Origin: Girardinichthys multiradiatus
Taxonomy: Eukaryota > Chordata > Actinopteri > Cyprinodontiformes > Goodeidae
DNA length: 64,000 bases
Direction: 5' to 3'
Assembly: GCF_021462225.1 (NCBI RefSeq)
Contig: NC_061817.1
Span: forward strand, 11,207,936 to 11,271,935
Made by a program: the position numbers and the translations under genes. The notes beneath the pieces were generated by a model. The model searched no databases and was not told the origin of the DNA. It saw only the letters and a list, made by a program, of their open reading frames with translations. Shown piece by piece: positions 21,137-32,005 of this stretch (positions are counted from its first letter, which is position 1; each line of letters starts with the position of its first letter).

Positions 21137-22574
21137 CAGGTCCTTCTCAAAATATTAGCATATCATTAAAAGGGTCTCTAAACGAGCTATGAACCTAATC
21201 ATCTGAATCAACGAGTTAACTCTAAACACCTGCAAAAGATTCCTGAGGCCTTTAAAACTCACAGCCTGGTTCATCACTCAAAACCCCAATCATGGGTAAG
21301 ACTGCAGACCTGATTGTTGTCCAGAAGGCCACTATTGACACCCTCAAGCAAGAGGGTAAGACACAGAAAGAAATTTCTGAATGAATAGGCTGTTCCCAGA
21401 GTGCTGTATCAAGACACCTCAGTGGGAAGTCTGTGGGAAGGAAAAAGTGTGGCAGAAAACGCTGCACAACGAGAAGAGGTGACCGGACCCTGAGGAAGAT
21501 TGTGGAGAAGGGCTGATTCCAGACCTTGGGGGACCTGCGGAAGCAGTGGACTGAGTCTGGAGTAGAAACATCCAGAGCCATCGTGCACAGGCGTGTGCAG
21601 GAAATGGGCTACAGGTGCCGCATTCCCCAGGTCAAGCCACTTTTGAAACAGAAACAGCAGCAGAAGCGCCTGACCTGGGCTACAGAGAAGCAGCACTGGA
21701 CTGTTGCTCAGTGGTCCAAAGTACTTTTTTTCGGAGGAAAGCAAATTCTGCATGTCATTCGGAAATCAAGGTGCCAGAGTCTGGAGGAAGACTGGGGAGA
21801 AGGAAATGCCAAAATGCCAGAAGTCCAGTGTCAAGTACCCACAGTCAGTGATGGTCTGGGGTGCTGTGTCAGCTGCTGGTGTTGGTCCACTGTGTTTTAT
21901 CAAGGGCAGGGTCAATGCAGCTAGCTATCAGGAGATTTTGGAGCACTTCATGCTTCCATCTGCTGAAAAGCTTTATGGAGATGAAGATTTCATTTTTCAG
22001 CACGACCTGGCACCTGCTCACAGTGCCAAAACCACTGGTAAATGGTTTACTGACCATGGTATCACTGTGCTCAATTGGCCTGCCAACTCTCCTGACCTGA
22101 ACCCCATAGAGAATCTGTGGGATATTGTGAAGAGAACGTTGAGAGACTCAAGACCCAACACTCTGGATGAGCTAAAGGCCACTATCAAAGCATCCTGGGC
22201 CTCCATAAGACCTCAGCAGTGCCACAGGCTGATTGCCTCCATGCCACGCCGCATTGAAGCAGTCATTTCTGCAAAAGGATTCCCGACCAAGTATTGAGTG
22301 CATAACTGTACATGATTATTTGGAGGTTGACGTTGTTTGTATTAAAAACACTTTTCTTTTATTGGTCGGATGAAATATGCTAATTTTGTGAGATAGGAAT
22401 TTTGGGTTTTCATGAGCTGTATGCCAAAATCATCCGTATTAAGACAATAAAAGACCTGAAATATTTCAGTTAGTGTGCAATGAATCTAAAATATATGAAT
22501 GTTAAAATTTCATCATGACATTATGGAAAATAATGAACTTTATCACAATATGCTAATATTTTGAGAAGGACCTG
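21137..22574 (+). mobile_element. Tc1-like transposon, 1610-bp family, copy C (left end shortened)
   Basis: The ends CAGGTCCTTCTCAAAA are inverted and flanked by TA at 21135-21136 and 22575-22576. LINE sequence continues on either side. The element is 1438 bp: relative to 1610 bp it has lost 173 bp in the left terminal repeat and gained 1 bp in the transposase gene. The loss joins the outer ATTAGCATAT directly to the sequence after the inner ATTAGCATAT. Confidence 0.96.
21292..22297 (+). pseudogene. Tc1 transposase, copy C (two stops, frameshift, Asp lost)
   Basis: The start is ATG at 21292. Stops are TGA at codon 31 (21382-21384, shared with copy B) and TGA at codon 75 (21514-21516, shared with copy D); both replace CGA. 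An extra T in the T-run at about 21723-21730 shifts the frame just before the first catalytic motif, which again reads SEES as in copy B. The second Asp (FQHD) and the Glu (NPIENLW) are intact in the downstream frame, which ends at 22297. The helix-turn-helix region is present before the first stop. It is inactive. Confidence 0.95.
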
Positions 22575-24863
22575 TATTTTGGACTTGATCATCACTAAGG
22601 GTCTAAACATTTCCAAGGTGTCTGTAACTGATGTTGCTCTATCTGTCCACTTTTCTGTTATTTTTGAAAGCATCATCTGCAATGACTCAGTTTGCCAAAG
22701 AGACATGATAAGAAAACGCATCTTTAAGGACGGTGCTGCTGAAACCTTTAACCAGATTTACTCTTCTACCTCCACTTTGCCCTGTAACACTGTAGATGAG
22801 CTGGTAGATAACTTTCATTCTAAAATCTCAGACATCATTGATTCAATTGCTCCAATTAAAGTGAAGGTCATTTCTCGGGAGAAAAGGTCTCCGTGGAGAA
22901 GTGCTCCACCAGTCAGAAGTGGAAAAAAGGAGTGTCTAAAAGCTGAACGCTGGTGGCGAAAGACTGGACTCCAGGTTCACTTTAACATCTATAAAGAGAG
23001 ACTCTACAAATATAACCTACAACTGAAAAATGCAAGGGAATCTTTCTTTTCTGAGATCATCATTAAAAACATTAACAATGCTCGTGCATTATTTGCCACG
23101 GTCGACAGGTTAACAAACCCTCCTGTAACTGTAGCATCTGAACTCCACTCTACCAGGGCCTGCAATGAATTTGCTAAATTCTTTACTGAAAAAACCCAAA
23201 AGATCAGAGGGGCAGTCAGCACATCAACTCCAGGACCAATGTTGTCTCCAACTAGAACTGATTTTGACAATATTTCCCAATTTCACCAAATAAACAACAA
23301 AAACCTTTGTGCCTCAACTAAGCAACTAAGCTCTTCTTCCTGCTGTCTTGATCTTTTACCCACAGCTTTCCTTAGGAAGGCTTTGCCTGTCATAACATCT
23401 GATTTAACTCAAATAATAAATACGTCCCTTTTTTCAGGTGTTTTCCCCCAGGCTTTGAAAACAGCAATTATCAAACCTCTATTGAAAAAGAGCAACTTGG
23501 ACAAGCTGCTGCTACACAACTACAGGCCTATGTCAAACCTCCCCTTCATTAGTAAGATTATTGAAAAAGCTGTGTTTCAACAGTTAAACAACTTCCTAAC
23601 AACGACCAACCGCTTCGATGTCTTCCAGTCAGGCTTGCTGCTCACCACAGTACAGACTGCTCTTGTCAAGGTGTTCAATGACATCCGTATAAATGCAGGC
23701 TGTGGAAGAACCACAGTGCTGGTATTATTGGACCTTAGTGCAAAATTTGACACTGTTGATCATTTCATTTTATTAGAGCGCCTGGAAAACTGGGTCGGCC
23801 TTTCTGGAACAGCACTCGATTGGTTTAAATCCTACTTAAAGGACAGGGACTTTTTTGTGTCAGTAGGTAACTTTACATCAGAGACCACAAAAATCACATG
23901 TGGCGTTCCCCAAGGGTCCATCTTAGGGCCCCTCCTGTTCAATATCTACATGCTCCCTCTAACTCAGATTATAATAAATAACATAAGTTATCATAACTAC
24001 GCAGACGACACACAGCTATATAGGTTACGATGTCACCGGGTGACCATGAACCCATTCAAGCGCTGGGTAAATGCTTAGAAGAAATCAAAGCATGGATGTG
24101 CCAAAACTTTCTTCGGCTGAATCAAAACAAAACTGAAGTAATAATCTTTAGACCAGAGGAAGGGCATTTAAAAGTTAGTACACAACTTCATTAATACAGC
24201 CAGAAACCACCAGTCAGGCTCGAAACCTGGGTGTAGTGATGGACTCAGACCTGAATCTTCAGAGGCAAGATGGTAACAAGGTCAGCCTTCTATCACCTAA
24301 AAAACATCTCCAGGATTAAAGGACTAATGTCTCAGCAGGACCTTGAAAAACTAATTCATGCGTTCATCTTTAGTACAATTAATTACTGCAATGGTGTCTT
24401 CACAGGTCTGCCTAAAAAGTCGGAGCACATCACGCCGGTTCTAATGTCCCTACACTGGCTCCCTGTAGCTCAGAGAATAGACTTTAAAATATTTCTGTTA
24501 GTCTATAAATCACCCAATGGCTTAGCACCAAAATTCATTACAGACTTGTTGTCAGTGTATCAACCACCCAGACCTCTCAGGTGTTCTGGCTACTCTGCAT
24601 ACACAGAACAAGAACCAAACATGGAACCTTTTAGTTCTTGTGCTCCACTAATCTGGAATGAACTCTCAGAAAACTGTAAAAGCGCTGAAACCCTAAGTTG
24701 CTTTAAATCAAGATTAAAAATGTATTTGTTTAGAGTGGCCTTTTTTTATTTAATTACTGCAATGTACTTTTCCTATTATGTTTCTTTTTTTTTTTTTTCA
24801 TGTAAAGCACTTTGAATTGTCTTGCTACTGAATTGTCTGACTATATAAATGAACTTGCCTTGC

Positions 24864-25850
24864 CAGAGACCACATAAACTGTCTTCAAAGCATCAAAGTT
24901 CTGGGGTCCTTTTTACGCCTTCTGATTTTCAGTTCTTTCCATATATTTTCAGTTAGATACAAGTCAGGTGATGGAGTCTTTCAGGCAGTTTTTCTCTTAA
25001 ACCAATTAAGAGTTTCCTTGGCTGGGTGTTTGGGAATGTTGTCTTGCTTAGAAATCCACACTTGTATCATATATGGATTCCTATCGAGAGCTCCGGTGCA
25101 TTTCTCCATCCGTCAATTATATTGTAAGATAACCCACATCATGATTTGGCATGGTGTTTTTGGGGTGATGCGAGGAACCATTCTTTCTCCAGACATGGTG
25201 TGAGAAATGACATCCAAACAAAATCAGAATGGAATTCATCTGACTAAACTATATTGTCCCAGTATTTCACTGACTGGTCCAAATCTTCTGCAGTACATTA
25301 CAAGCTTGCTTTTGCTCTTTAGCAGTGTGCAGTATTAGTAAAAGTTGTTGCATTCAAGTCCTTTACGTATTGATTTTATGGAAAAAACCTGGTACCTGGA
25401 ACCTGTTACCTGCTCCTTGGCTCTTAGATAATTATTTTGACTCCCCTGTCAGACATTTTACGAGGGGCACCCGACCACGGATGGCTTAGGGTGAAACGAT
25501 GTTTTCTCCATTTTTTGATTTTTGCTTCAGAGGTGCCTACTGTAACATTCTGTAGTTTAGAAATCTAGTTGAACTGTTCCCATTAGTTTGTATTGCAACA
25601 ATAAAACTAGGCATTTGATTTTTTACCCATAGCTTCATTTTGTGACTAATTTGCTTGGATTTAGTTCTATGTATGGATTGACAAGGCTGTTGCCGACACC
25701 AAGAGTGAATTTTAAGTCACAAAAAATATTTAAAGTGATTAAATCGTGTTCAACATTGATTTACTGTATCTGCCTCTGGTAAGACATAAATTGTTCATAA
25801 CCTCTTTGGCTCTACTCCAGTCTGAACTATCACTTTAAATTGCATCTCTT
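24864..25850 (-). repeat. Very degenerate Tc1-like relic, poorly bounded
   Basis: On the plus strand several phrases look like antisense Tc1 transposase: GTTGTCTTGCTTAGAAATCC (25039-25058), CCACATCATGATTTGGCATG near 25134 and AATTCATCTGACTAAACTAT near 25233. They occur in the order expected for a minus-strand gene, but no intact motif or terminus is visible. From about 25560 to 25850 nothing is recognised. Confidence 0.35.
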
Positions 25851-26493
25851 AAAGGGGTCATATCATGCTTTTAAATCCTTCCTTTCACACCCCACCCCCC
25901 TCAAGGTCAAGGAGCGCTGCACTTTAACCCATGGCCATTTTTGTAGTTCGATAACAAGACAAAAACAACAACTACAATGCAAAACTAATAATGTAATAAT
26001 ATTTAAAACACGCAGTACGGTTCTGTCCTCAAGGAACTAAAAGGCACTATGCTACTGCCATCAAAACAATGGCCAGGACATATCAACACAATAAATTAAT
26101 GCTTAAAATAAAGTTTGTCATTTTAGCATTACTTACAGCTTACGGCTTTGCTGCGTCCATCGCATCCACAGACAGAAGGAACTGACCCTTTAATCAGATT
26201 CTGGGGGACGGTGTGATGATTTGTGTGGGTTACTACACGCAACAACCGGACCAAACCTATCCTTTTGTAGCGTAGGCAAACTTGAGCTTGGACTACAAAA
26301 TCACAGCAAAATATGGATATGGCAGACATGTGAAATTGATCAGCCGGAAGTCCATGACCTTCTTTAGCTGTTCTGCAACAAATACTATGACGTAACAGTT
26401 GGAAAAACATTTTCTGCACTCCTACAGACTCAAAGGACACAACAAAATCCATTTAAGGCTAAAAAAGTGTATTTTGCATTATATGTCCCCTTT
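25851..26493. mobile_element. Non-autonomous inverted-repeat DNA element
   Basis: AAAGGGGTCATATCATGC at 25851-25868 is mirrored by GCATTATATGTCCCCTTT at 26476-26493, with two mismatches in 18. The 643-bp interior has no transposase. Fish genomes contain many such AAAGGGG-terminated elements. The superfamily is undetermined, since no convincing target duplication is seen. Confidence 0.6.
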
Positions 26494-27480
26494 GAAGTCC
26501 TACAGGATACATCCAAGAAAACTTCTCATGTTAAAACCTTGTTTGAAAAATAACAGCAGCAGGCACAACTAACAGGAGAACATTCATTGCACTGCAGCAC
26601 TTATATTCCAACATGCATCTGTATAACAGTGAATTAATCCAGTTATTGGTCTGTGTCCATGTAAATGAGGGTGTAGGGAAGAAACCTTCTAGCTGGATCT
26701 GATTTGATTTAGCAGAGACCATGTGAAAATGAGCCTCTTTTTATTATCCATCTATCACTCAGAGAAAATCAAGTTTAGCTGTCAGAGGAGACAGATCAAA
26801 TGGACTCCAACCACAAACACTCCACAAACCACAGTTTCACAATAAAAGCATGAAAGAATTCAAATCAAAATGGTGGTGGGAAAGGAGAAAGGAGCAACAG
26901 CAGGTGAAGCTGGCTGTCTCACGCAGATACACACAAACCCAAACATCAGGGTTTGCAGCACATCTGTTCTGCAGCTCAGAGGACACCAGTCAAAGGGTAG
27001 AGACCTGGGCAGCCATCTGTCCTCCACCCTGCTCCAGGACTTGCAAAACACAGAACTGTGCATGTCTGCAGGGAAAAAAACAACTACATGGGCAACACAG
27101 TCTGGGCTATGCTCAGATTTGTCCTTGCAGAGCAATGGCCTTGCATATCCTATGCCCTTTTCTGCTTAAATATGCATTTGTGCAGCAATAGCATCTAAAA
27201 AGATGCAGCAGTGTGAAAATTCTAAGTGTTACTCAGCCATTCTATGTTTCTATGGCATCACAACCAATCTCATCCTTTCAAATGCCTTTGCACGAGGGAT
27301 GTTTTTAATGTTTATTTTCTAATTTTGTACACTGTGGTTATTTTTGCTGTGCAACAGTTAGTGACTGTGTGGAAGCCATTTATTACTATTTAAAGAACAG
27401 ATATTTTAGAAATCATAAGAGGGTGAATCCAGAACTATAATGTGGGCTATTTGTACTATTCCTTTTTATAAGATTTTTAA
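26494..27480. other. Unassigned sequence
   Basis: No gene or repeat is recognised. Overlapping open stretches at 26850-27191 on both strands (up to 113 codons) have no family motif and shadow each other. Confidence 0.4.
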
Positions 27481-28060
27481 CTCTTGCTGCAAAATTCCAA
27501 TTAGATTTAAGTATGGACTAGGCTATTCTAACATATGAATATCCCATTCCACCATAGCTCTGGCTGTGTGTCTGGGGTTACTGTTATGCTAAAAGATAAA
27601 CCTAGATTCCAGATTTCTCCCAGAATTCCTGAGCAGTGGTGGTTCTTGCATGATTTTACCCTGGGAAAGCTTCTCCTCCTACCACACCCTGGCCAATAAA
27701 ATTTTAAGAAATCATCCGGATTCTGCCGTGTGATAAAATTCAGAGCGGTTCTGCACAAAGCTTGTAACTTAACATCCCTATTGTAAGCAGAAAGCTCTCA
27801 TCTTTGACTGGACATACATAAAAAGCAAGGCATCCCCAAAGCATCCTGCTATCACCACCATGTATTATGGTGGTGATAGCAGGATGCTTTGCATGTTGTG
27901 TGATGTGTAGGCCAAAAACATTAGGTTGGGTCATATGTGACCAGAGTTTCTTCTTCATCCACATGTTTGCTGTATCTCCTGAATAGCTTATGGCAAACTC
28001 CATATTTCTTTTAACAGCAGTAAAACAAATTGCCATGCACTATGGTTACTGTAGTCCCAT
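27481..28060 (-). mobile_element. Tc1-like relic with palindromic core
   Basis: Antisense transposase phrases appear in family order: AGATTTAAGTATGGACTAGG with TTCTAACATATGAATAT (27503-27543), CCATAGCTCTGGCTGTGTGT (27552-27571), GGCATCCCCAAAGCATCCTG (27829-27848) and CACATGTTTGCTGTATCTCC (27960-27979). Both termini are missing. The same family contributes 5575-5775, 40015-40920 and 62824-63831. Confidence 0.6.
27838..27890. repeat. Perfect 24-bp inverted repeat (hairpin)
   Basis: The arms 27838-27861 and 27867-27890 are exact reverse complements separated by GTATT. The core CATCACCACC-like region is naturally close to self-complementary in this Tc1 family (a CCACCACCATG..GGTGGGG block), so it could be an improved version of a pre-existing near-palindrome. 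Confidence 0.9.
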
Positions 28061-28120
28061 ACTTGTCAGTCTGTTGTGACCATACCATTGGACAGTTGTA
28101 CACTTTGAAGCTAGGAACAT

Positions 28121-28801
28121 GTGCAACACACCTATTCTGATTGTGGAATGAAGTCACAAACAACCAGGACAAACACAGCACTCCTCAGGCTATGTGACTC
28201 CTATGAAAAGAACATAGCAGGGATTATAAACCATAATAGGATTATCCACAATTGTTTCTGTTTGGGGAATACCACAGAATACTCTCAGAAGGAAACCCCA
28301 AGATACACCAAGAAGCACATTTGGGGACACTCTTGGAAAAAAAAGACAAGTAATCTATTCTTACTGTGTGAACGTGAATCTTATGTTGGAAAAAAATTAA
28401 ACAAAACAGCAGTTTTGTCACAGAAACCCAGGCACCCAGATTCCTTAACCCATCACAGCAATGGTGAGAGGAATGGAAAACCTCCCATCTGTCATTTAAC
28501 ACATCATTCCTTGCATCCTTACCTTGGATACCTTGCAGCCAAGCTGACGTTTGCTGTGGATTCCTATGTCCTGGCCATGACAGAACAAATTATGCTAAAG
28601 TGGCGTGAAATTGTCTGCCCAGTTGTCTGTCCCTCGTTACTTCCTTCTCTTCTTCCAAGCCCCCCACCACCCTGCAACCCTCTTCTCCCTGCTGCCTCCT
28701 GGTCCACAGTGAAGCGTGAGAGAACAGTCAGACACAGCAGCAGTGTTGTTTCTGTCTCAGGATCATCCACACAGGCGTGCACACACTCAGAATCCTTTTA
28801 A
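28121..28801 (+). CDS. Long open stretch of unknown meaning (probably not a gene)
   Basis: A 226-codon open frame is the longest one not explained by a transposable element. I recognise no domain. The first half is Lys/Thr/His-rich, and the C-terminal half has a Pro/Leu/Ser-rich low-complexity stretch (SLLPSLLPSPPPPC). There is no signal peptide, zinc finger or other motif, and it overlaps the edge of a Tc1 relic. A frame of this length could arise by chance in 64 kb. A pyrimidine-rich tract followed by CCACAG at 28701-28715 could also be read as a splice acceptor. Listed only because of its length. Confidence 0.1.
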   Translation: MQHTYSDCGMKSQTTRTNTALLRLCDSYEKNIAGIINHNRIIHNCFCLGNTTEYSQKETPRYTKKHIWGHSWKKKTSNLFLLCERESYVGKKLNKTAVLSQKPRHPDSLTHHSNGERNGKPPICHLTHHSLHPYLGYLAAKLTFAVDSYVLAMTEQIMLKWREIVCPVVCPSLLPSLLPSPPPPCNPLLPAASWSTVKRERTVRHSSSVVSVSGSSTQACTHSESF

Positions 28802-29362
28802 TTGGCTTGATCCAACAACCAGGGATTACTAATAAATCAAGGGGCTGAAATCACCTCCTGTGCTCCATTGATCCAATGAGAGGACGCTGAGCAGAGGCAG
28901 AGTGCAAGAACGTGTGTGAGGGAAGAAAAAGCATGTAAGGGAGACAGTGATTGAGAGCAGAAAGAGAGAGAGGGAAACAGAGGGAGGGAGGGCGAGCATT
29001 ATGTGTGTCAGCTCATTTGTATTCAATGCTTGTTTTTCCTCTTCATTCCTGCCTTTCACCATCCCTCTATCCGTCTTCTCCCTTCATCTACAGTTCATCT
29101 CTTTGTCCATTTCCTTCCTTAGCTTTTCTTGGCCACGGACCTGACCCATGGAGGAGAGAAAAGAGTGATGCAAGAATTCTGCAGACTAAGGGCACAGGGG
29201 ATGAGAGCTAAGGAAGTGAGTTAATGACACATGGCTACTGATACAGCAATGCAGGAGCACATGTAACATCACTGAGCAGACAAAGATGACGGTTGACACA
29301 AGCAGACTGGCACTACACGTGTTGTTTTACTACAAATATGCCTAAGAAGGTAAAACAAATGT
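28802..29362. other. Unassigned, with purine- and pyrimidine-rich stretches
   Basis: Contains a GA-rich run (about 28950-28995) and a CT-rich run (about 29035-29130). No gene or repeat family is recognised. Confidence 0.4.
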
Positions 29363-30569
29363 CCCTTTTCCACTGGTTCCACTAAGCTTGGTTCCACTCC
29401 ACTTGGCATGCTTTGCTTACATTTCCATTATTGTTTTTTCTTAATCGGTACCTACATTTATGGTCCCTGCTCGTGAGCAGGTACGACCGGGGCTGAGTAG
29501 GGACTACATGTGACGTGAACAGACTGCTGCTCGCTGATTGGCCATGGGACCAGGTGAAATGAGAAGGTTTTCGCTGAGGTAGGGCAGGGAAAGTTAATAA
29601 AACTCAAGAGCGACTACAATAATACTGAGGACCACAATGGCCGTAGCGGGTCATACTGAAATATAAGTTTACTATTTACAAATTATTAACGATCCCTGAA
29701 AGCTGAAAGAAAAGAGAAAGGACACCATGTCAGCTTTCTGAATTATACACAGGCTCGGTGTTGTATTTAATAACATCTGCTGATTTGCCAGCTGTTGAGT
29801 CACACAAAGATTTCCCCCAAAACACACAAAACAATACCACCATGAAACAGCGTGTTTGGTTCAGAAATGTATAGACAGTCCTTAAGCGAACCACCAACTG
29901 CAACAGGAGGAAGCAGGCAGAGAGCAGCTGCAAGTAGTCAGACTGCCTGCATCGGGTCAAACAAGAGGAAGACCCTGCTAAATCCACGGAGTACGAATAT
30001 CCAACCCAAGACTAGCTTAACCGTGGTCAAAAGTCCACAGTTTGGTATTTTAAAGTCACTGTCCTCATTATTGCCATAGCTGAGACAAAAAACTTCATCA
30101 TAAAGCCTAAAATTGTAACTTCTTCAGGCAAAATTTGCAGCTTAACCAGTGCAGACAGCAGTGTCTCTACCTTCAGCTTCTGCTGCCACACCCCCCTCAC
30201 ATCAGAACCCCTGAGCCTTAGGTTCTGGCTGGACTGTCGTCCAGATAATTATCCCAGTGGATCATTTTAATCATGAAAAAAAAACATCTATAAGACATTC
30301 TTGCATGTACAATAATAAACAATATTTATAGTTTGTTTATGTTTTTATTTATTTATTTTTTAACATTTCACTCAGATTACTTTATTGCAGTAATGTCACA
30401 CAGTAACATTAATAGCAGCACAGCACACTGCTGGATGGCTGGAGGCGGGGCTTAAAGCCGTAGCTCCAGCCGTTAGTGTATCAGTGGAAATGCAACAGGT
30501 ACCGTACCGAGTAGAGAGAGTCCGAGTGGAGTGGAGCTGCACATCCTAAAAATAGCCAGTGGAAAAGGG
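29363..30569. mobile_element. Non-autonomous inverted-repeat DNA element, about 1.2 kb
   Basis: The left end CCCTTTTCCACTGGTTCC and the right end CCAGTGGAAAAGGG are inverted (14 bases exact). Subterminal sequences are also related: CTTGGTTCCACTCCACTTGG on the left matches CGAGTGGAGTGGAGC on the right in reverse. TACCGTACCGAGTAG and similar GTACC-rich motifs lie inside the right end. No transposase frame is found. The target duplication is unclear, so the superfamily (hAT or PIF/Harbinger are the usual candidates) is left open. Confidence 0.7.
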
Positions 30570-31859
30570 TCGTAAGCCAGTTGGATGGAGTCTCACGCAC
30601 CACATCCCACACCTCACAGACATTACAGTGTCCAACATGCTGAAGTTCACATAGAGAGCTGGAAGCACAGTTGAAAAAGAGAGGAGCAAAGAAAATGTGA
30701 ATTTATTGCAAATATCGTTATCACATTTTCTTTTATCATGCAGCTGTTATTACAACCACAAACTTTGGTGTGTTTAATTGGAGTGTTTTATGTCACTGAC
30801 CCAAACAAAGCAGAGCTGGGGTTCCCAACCAGGGAGATCCAGACCAGTACTAGGCTTGGGGCCACTGGTACATGAAGCAATCAAATAATGAAGCATGTGA
30901 ACGGTTTAATTTTGAAAAACCTGAACATTTCCCTGTACTTCGCCTGTATGCTTGAAAACTATTAAGATATGACAAGGAGCAGGAAAATAGGCATGTAAGC
31001 TGACACTGAGAAGGTGGCATGTGGTCCGACTAAATGGTCCATTGTTTTAGTGGTTGCATGGGGAAATGTGTGATAGATGCAAATCCAATAGCATCCCCAC
31101 CCCCCAACCCCTCCAACCACCCGGGCCTGTTGTCCTGGTTGACTCTGCAGAGTCATGTGGGACAGCGAATGTGGTCTGTGGAGACCAAAATGTTGGGGAA
31201 CTGAAAAACCTAGTTCAGCACACAGAAACATGGTTGTAAAGAGGAGATCAAACAAGGGCAATGATTAAATGCTGTGCATCTACAACAGAAGCTTTCGAGG
31301 GGTAGGAATATCATTCCGAGATTTGGGATCTTTGGTTTCCAGGTCCAAATTAGATACAGAGTGATAAGACTTGCTTATGAAAAACAATACATCCTCTTAC
31401 CCAGTGAAACTGCAGAGGCCACTTTGTGCTATTATAAACCACGCCAGAGGGTTGACGTGATGCCATAGTGAGAGCTGAGGCATTGAAGAGAGGTCCAGTG
31501 TTCTCTTTACTTTGGACCAGAATGATCTAAAATGACCTCCTCACAGTTGAATTCCAATGTAAACCAGCTGAGCTGCAGTCTGCTTCTATGTCTGTCCAGG
31601 TTGTACAGTGAGGATGCACATGTACAAAGCAAAGCTGAAAACACAGTATAAAAGACCAAACAACTACAATTATGTTTCTTATACTTTTACAATAAGACAA
31701 ATTTAAATATTTAAAAATGTATAAATATATAACGATGTGATACAAGCTTTCTTCTGAGCGCTGCACATTACTGCAGTTTTGTTTTGGGAGAAAAATTTGC
31801 AAATGGAAATTATTTTTTATTTATGCTGTATCAGGTTAAGCCAGTCTGCTGCTGGCATT
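30570..31859. other. Unassigned sequence
   Basis: No gene or repeat is recognised. A C-rich run at 31097-31122 stands out. Open stretches at 30962-31261 and 31527-31802 (minus) have no family motif. Confidence 0.4.
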
Positions 31860-32005
31860 GATCCTGTTTGGATCAAGCAGACCTCCCTGGAACCTGACTT
31901 CACAGCTGTGGATCATCGGGACTAATCAGTAGGGGCTTTCTTAAGCCACTGCAACCCTGCAGTAGGAGTTGTTAACTCACCTGAGTAGTAATCAGACCTA
32001 CAGAC

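Larger units (their letters stand above)
20475..24815 (+). pseudogene. LINE ORF2: endonuclease and reverse transcriptase, broken
   Basis: The endonuclease begins with YKLALLNIRSSSGKS (about 20599). It continues with NIYRPPKSKTNF (about 20920) and VGDFSIHMDN (about 21007), and after Tc1 copy C with LDLIITKGLNIS (about 22580). The conserved SDH motif near its end reads SVH (22642-22650), so a catalytic Asp is missing. The reverse transcriptase has YRPMSNLPFISKIIEK, LLDLSAKFDTVDH (motif A), GVPQGSILGP (about 23904) and YADD (23998-24009). The frame stops at 24078, and the C-terminal part (LHWLPVAQRIDFKIFLLVYK) resumes in another frame from 24270 to 24815. Further stops lie at 20727 and around 20800. 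The copy is inactive. Confidence 0.88.
19660..24863 (+). mobile_element. L2/CR1-type LINE interrupted by Tc1 copy C
   Basis: The order is ORF1-like sequence, endonuclease, reverse transcriptase, and a 3' end containing TGTAAAGCACTTTGAATTG and ATATAAATGAACTTGCCTTGCC, the characteristic 3' terminus of fish L2-like LINEs. After removal of the 1438-bp Tc1 copy and its TA duplication, the LINE is about 3.8 kb. Several stops and frameshifts are present. The left border coincides with the end of the Tc1 fragment at 19659. Confidence 0.88.

Noticed and set aside
26850..27191. 113-codon frame with several Cys residues
   Set aside because: No recognised Cys spacing; overlapping frames on both strands suggest chance.
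28951..29211. Arg/Glu-rich and Ser/Phe-rich open frames on both strands
   Set aside because: They arise from GA-rich and CT-rich low-complexity DNA.
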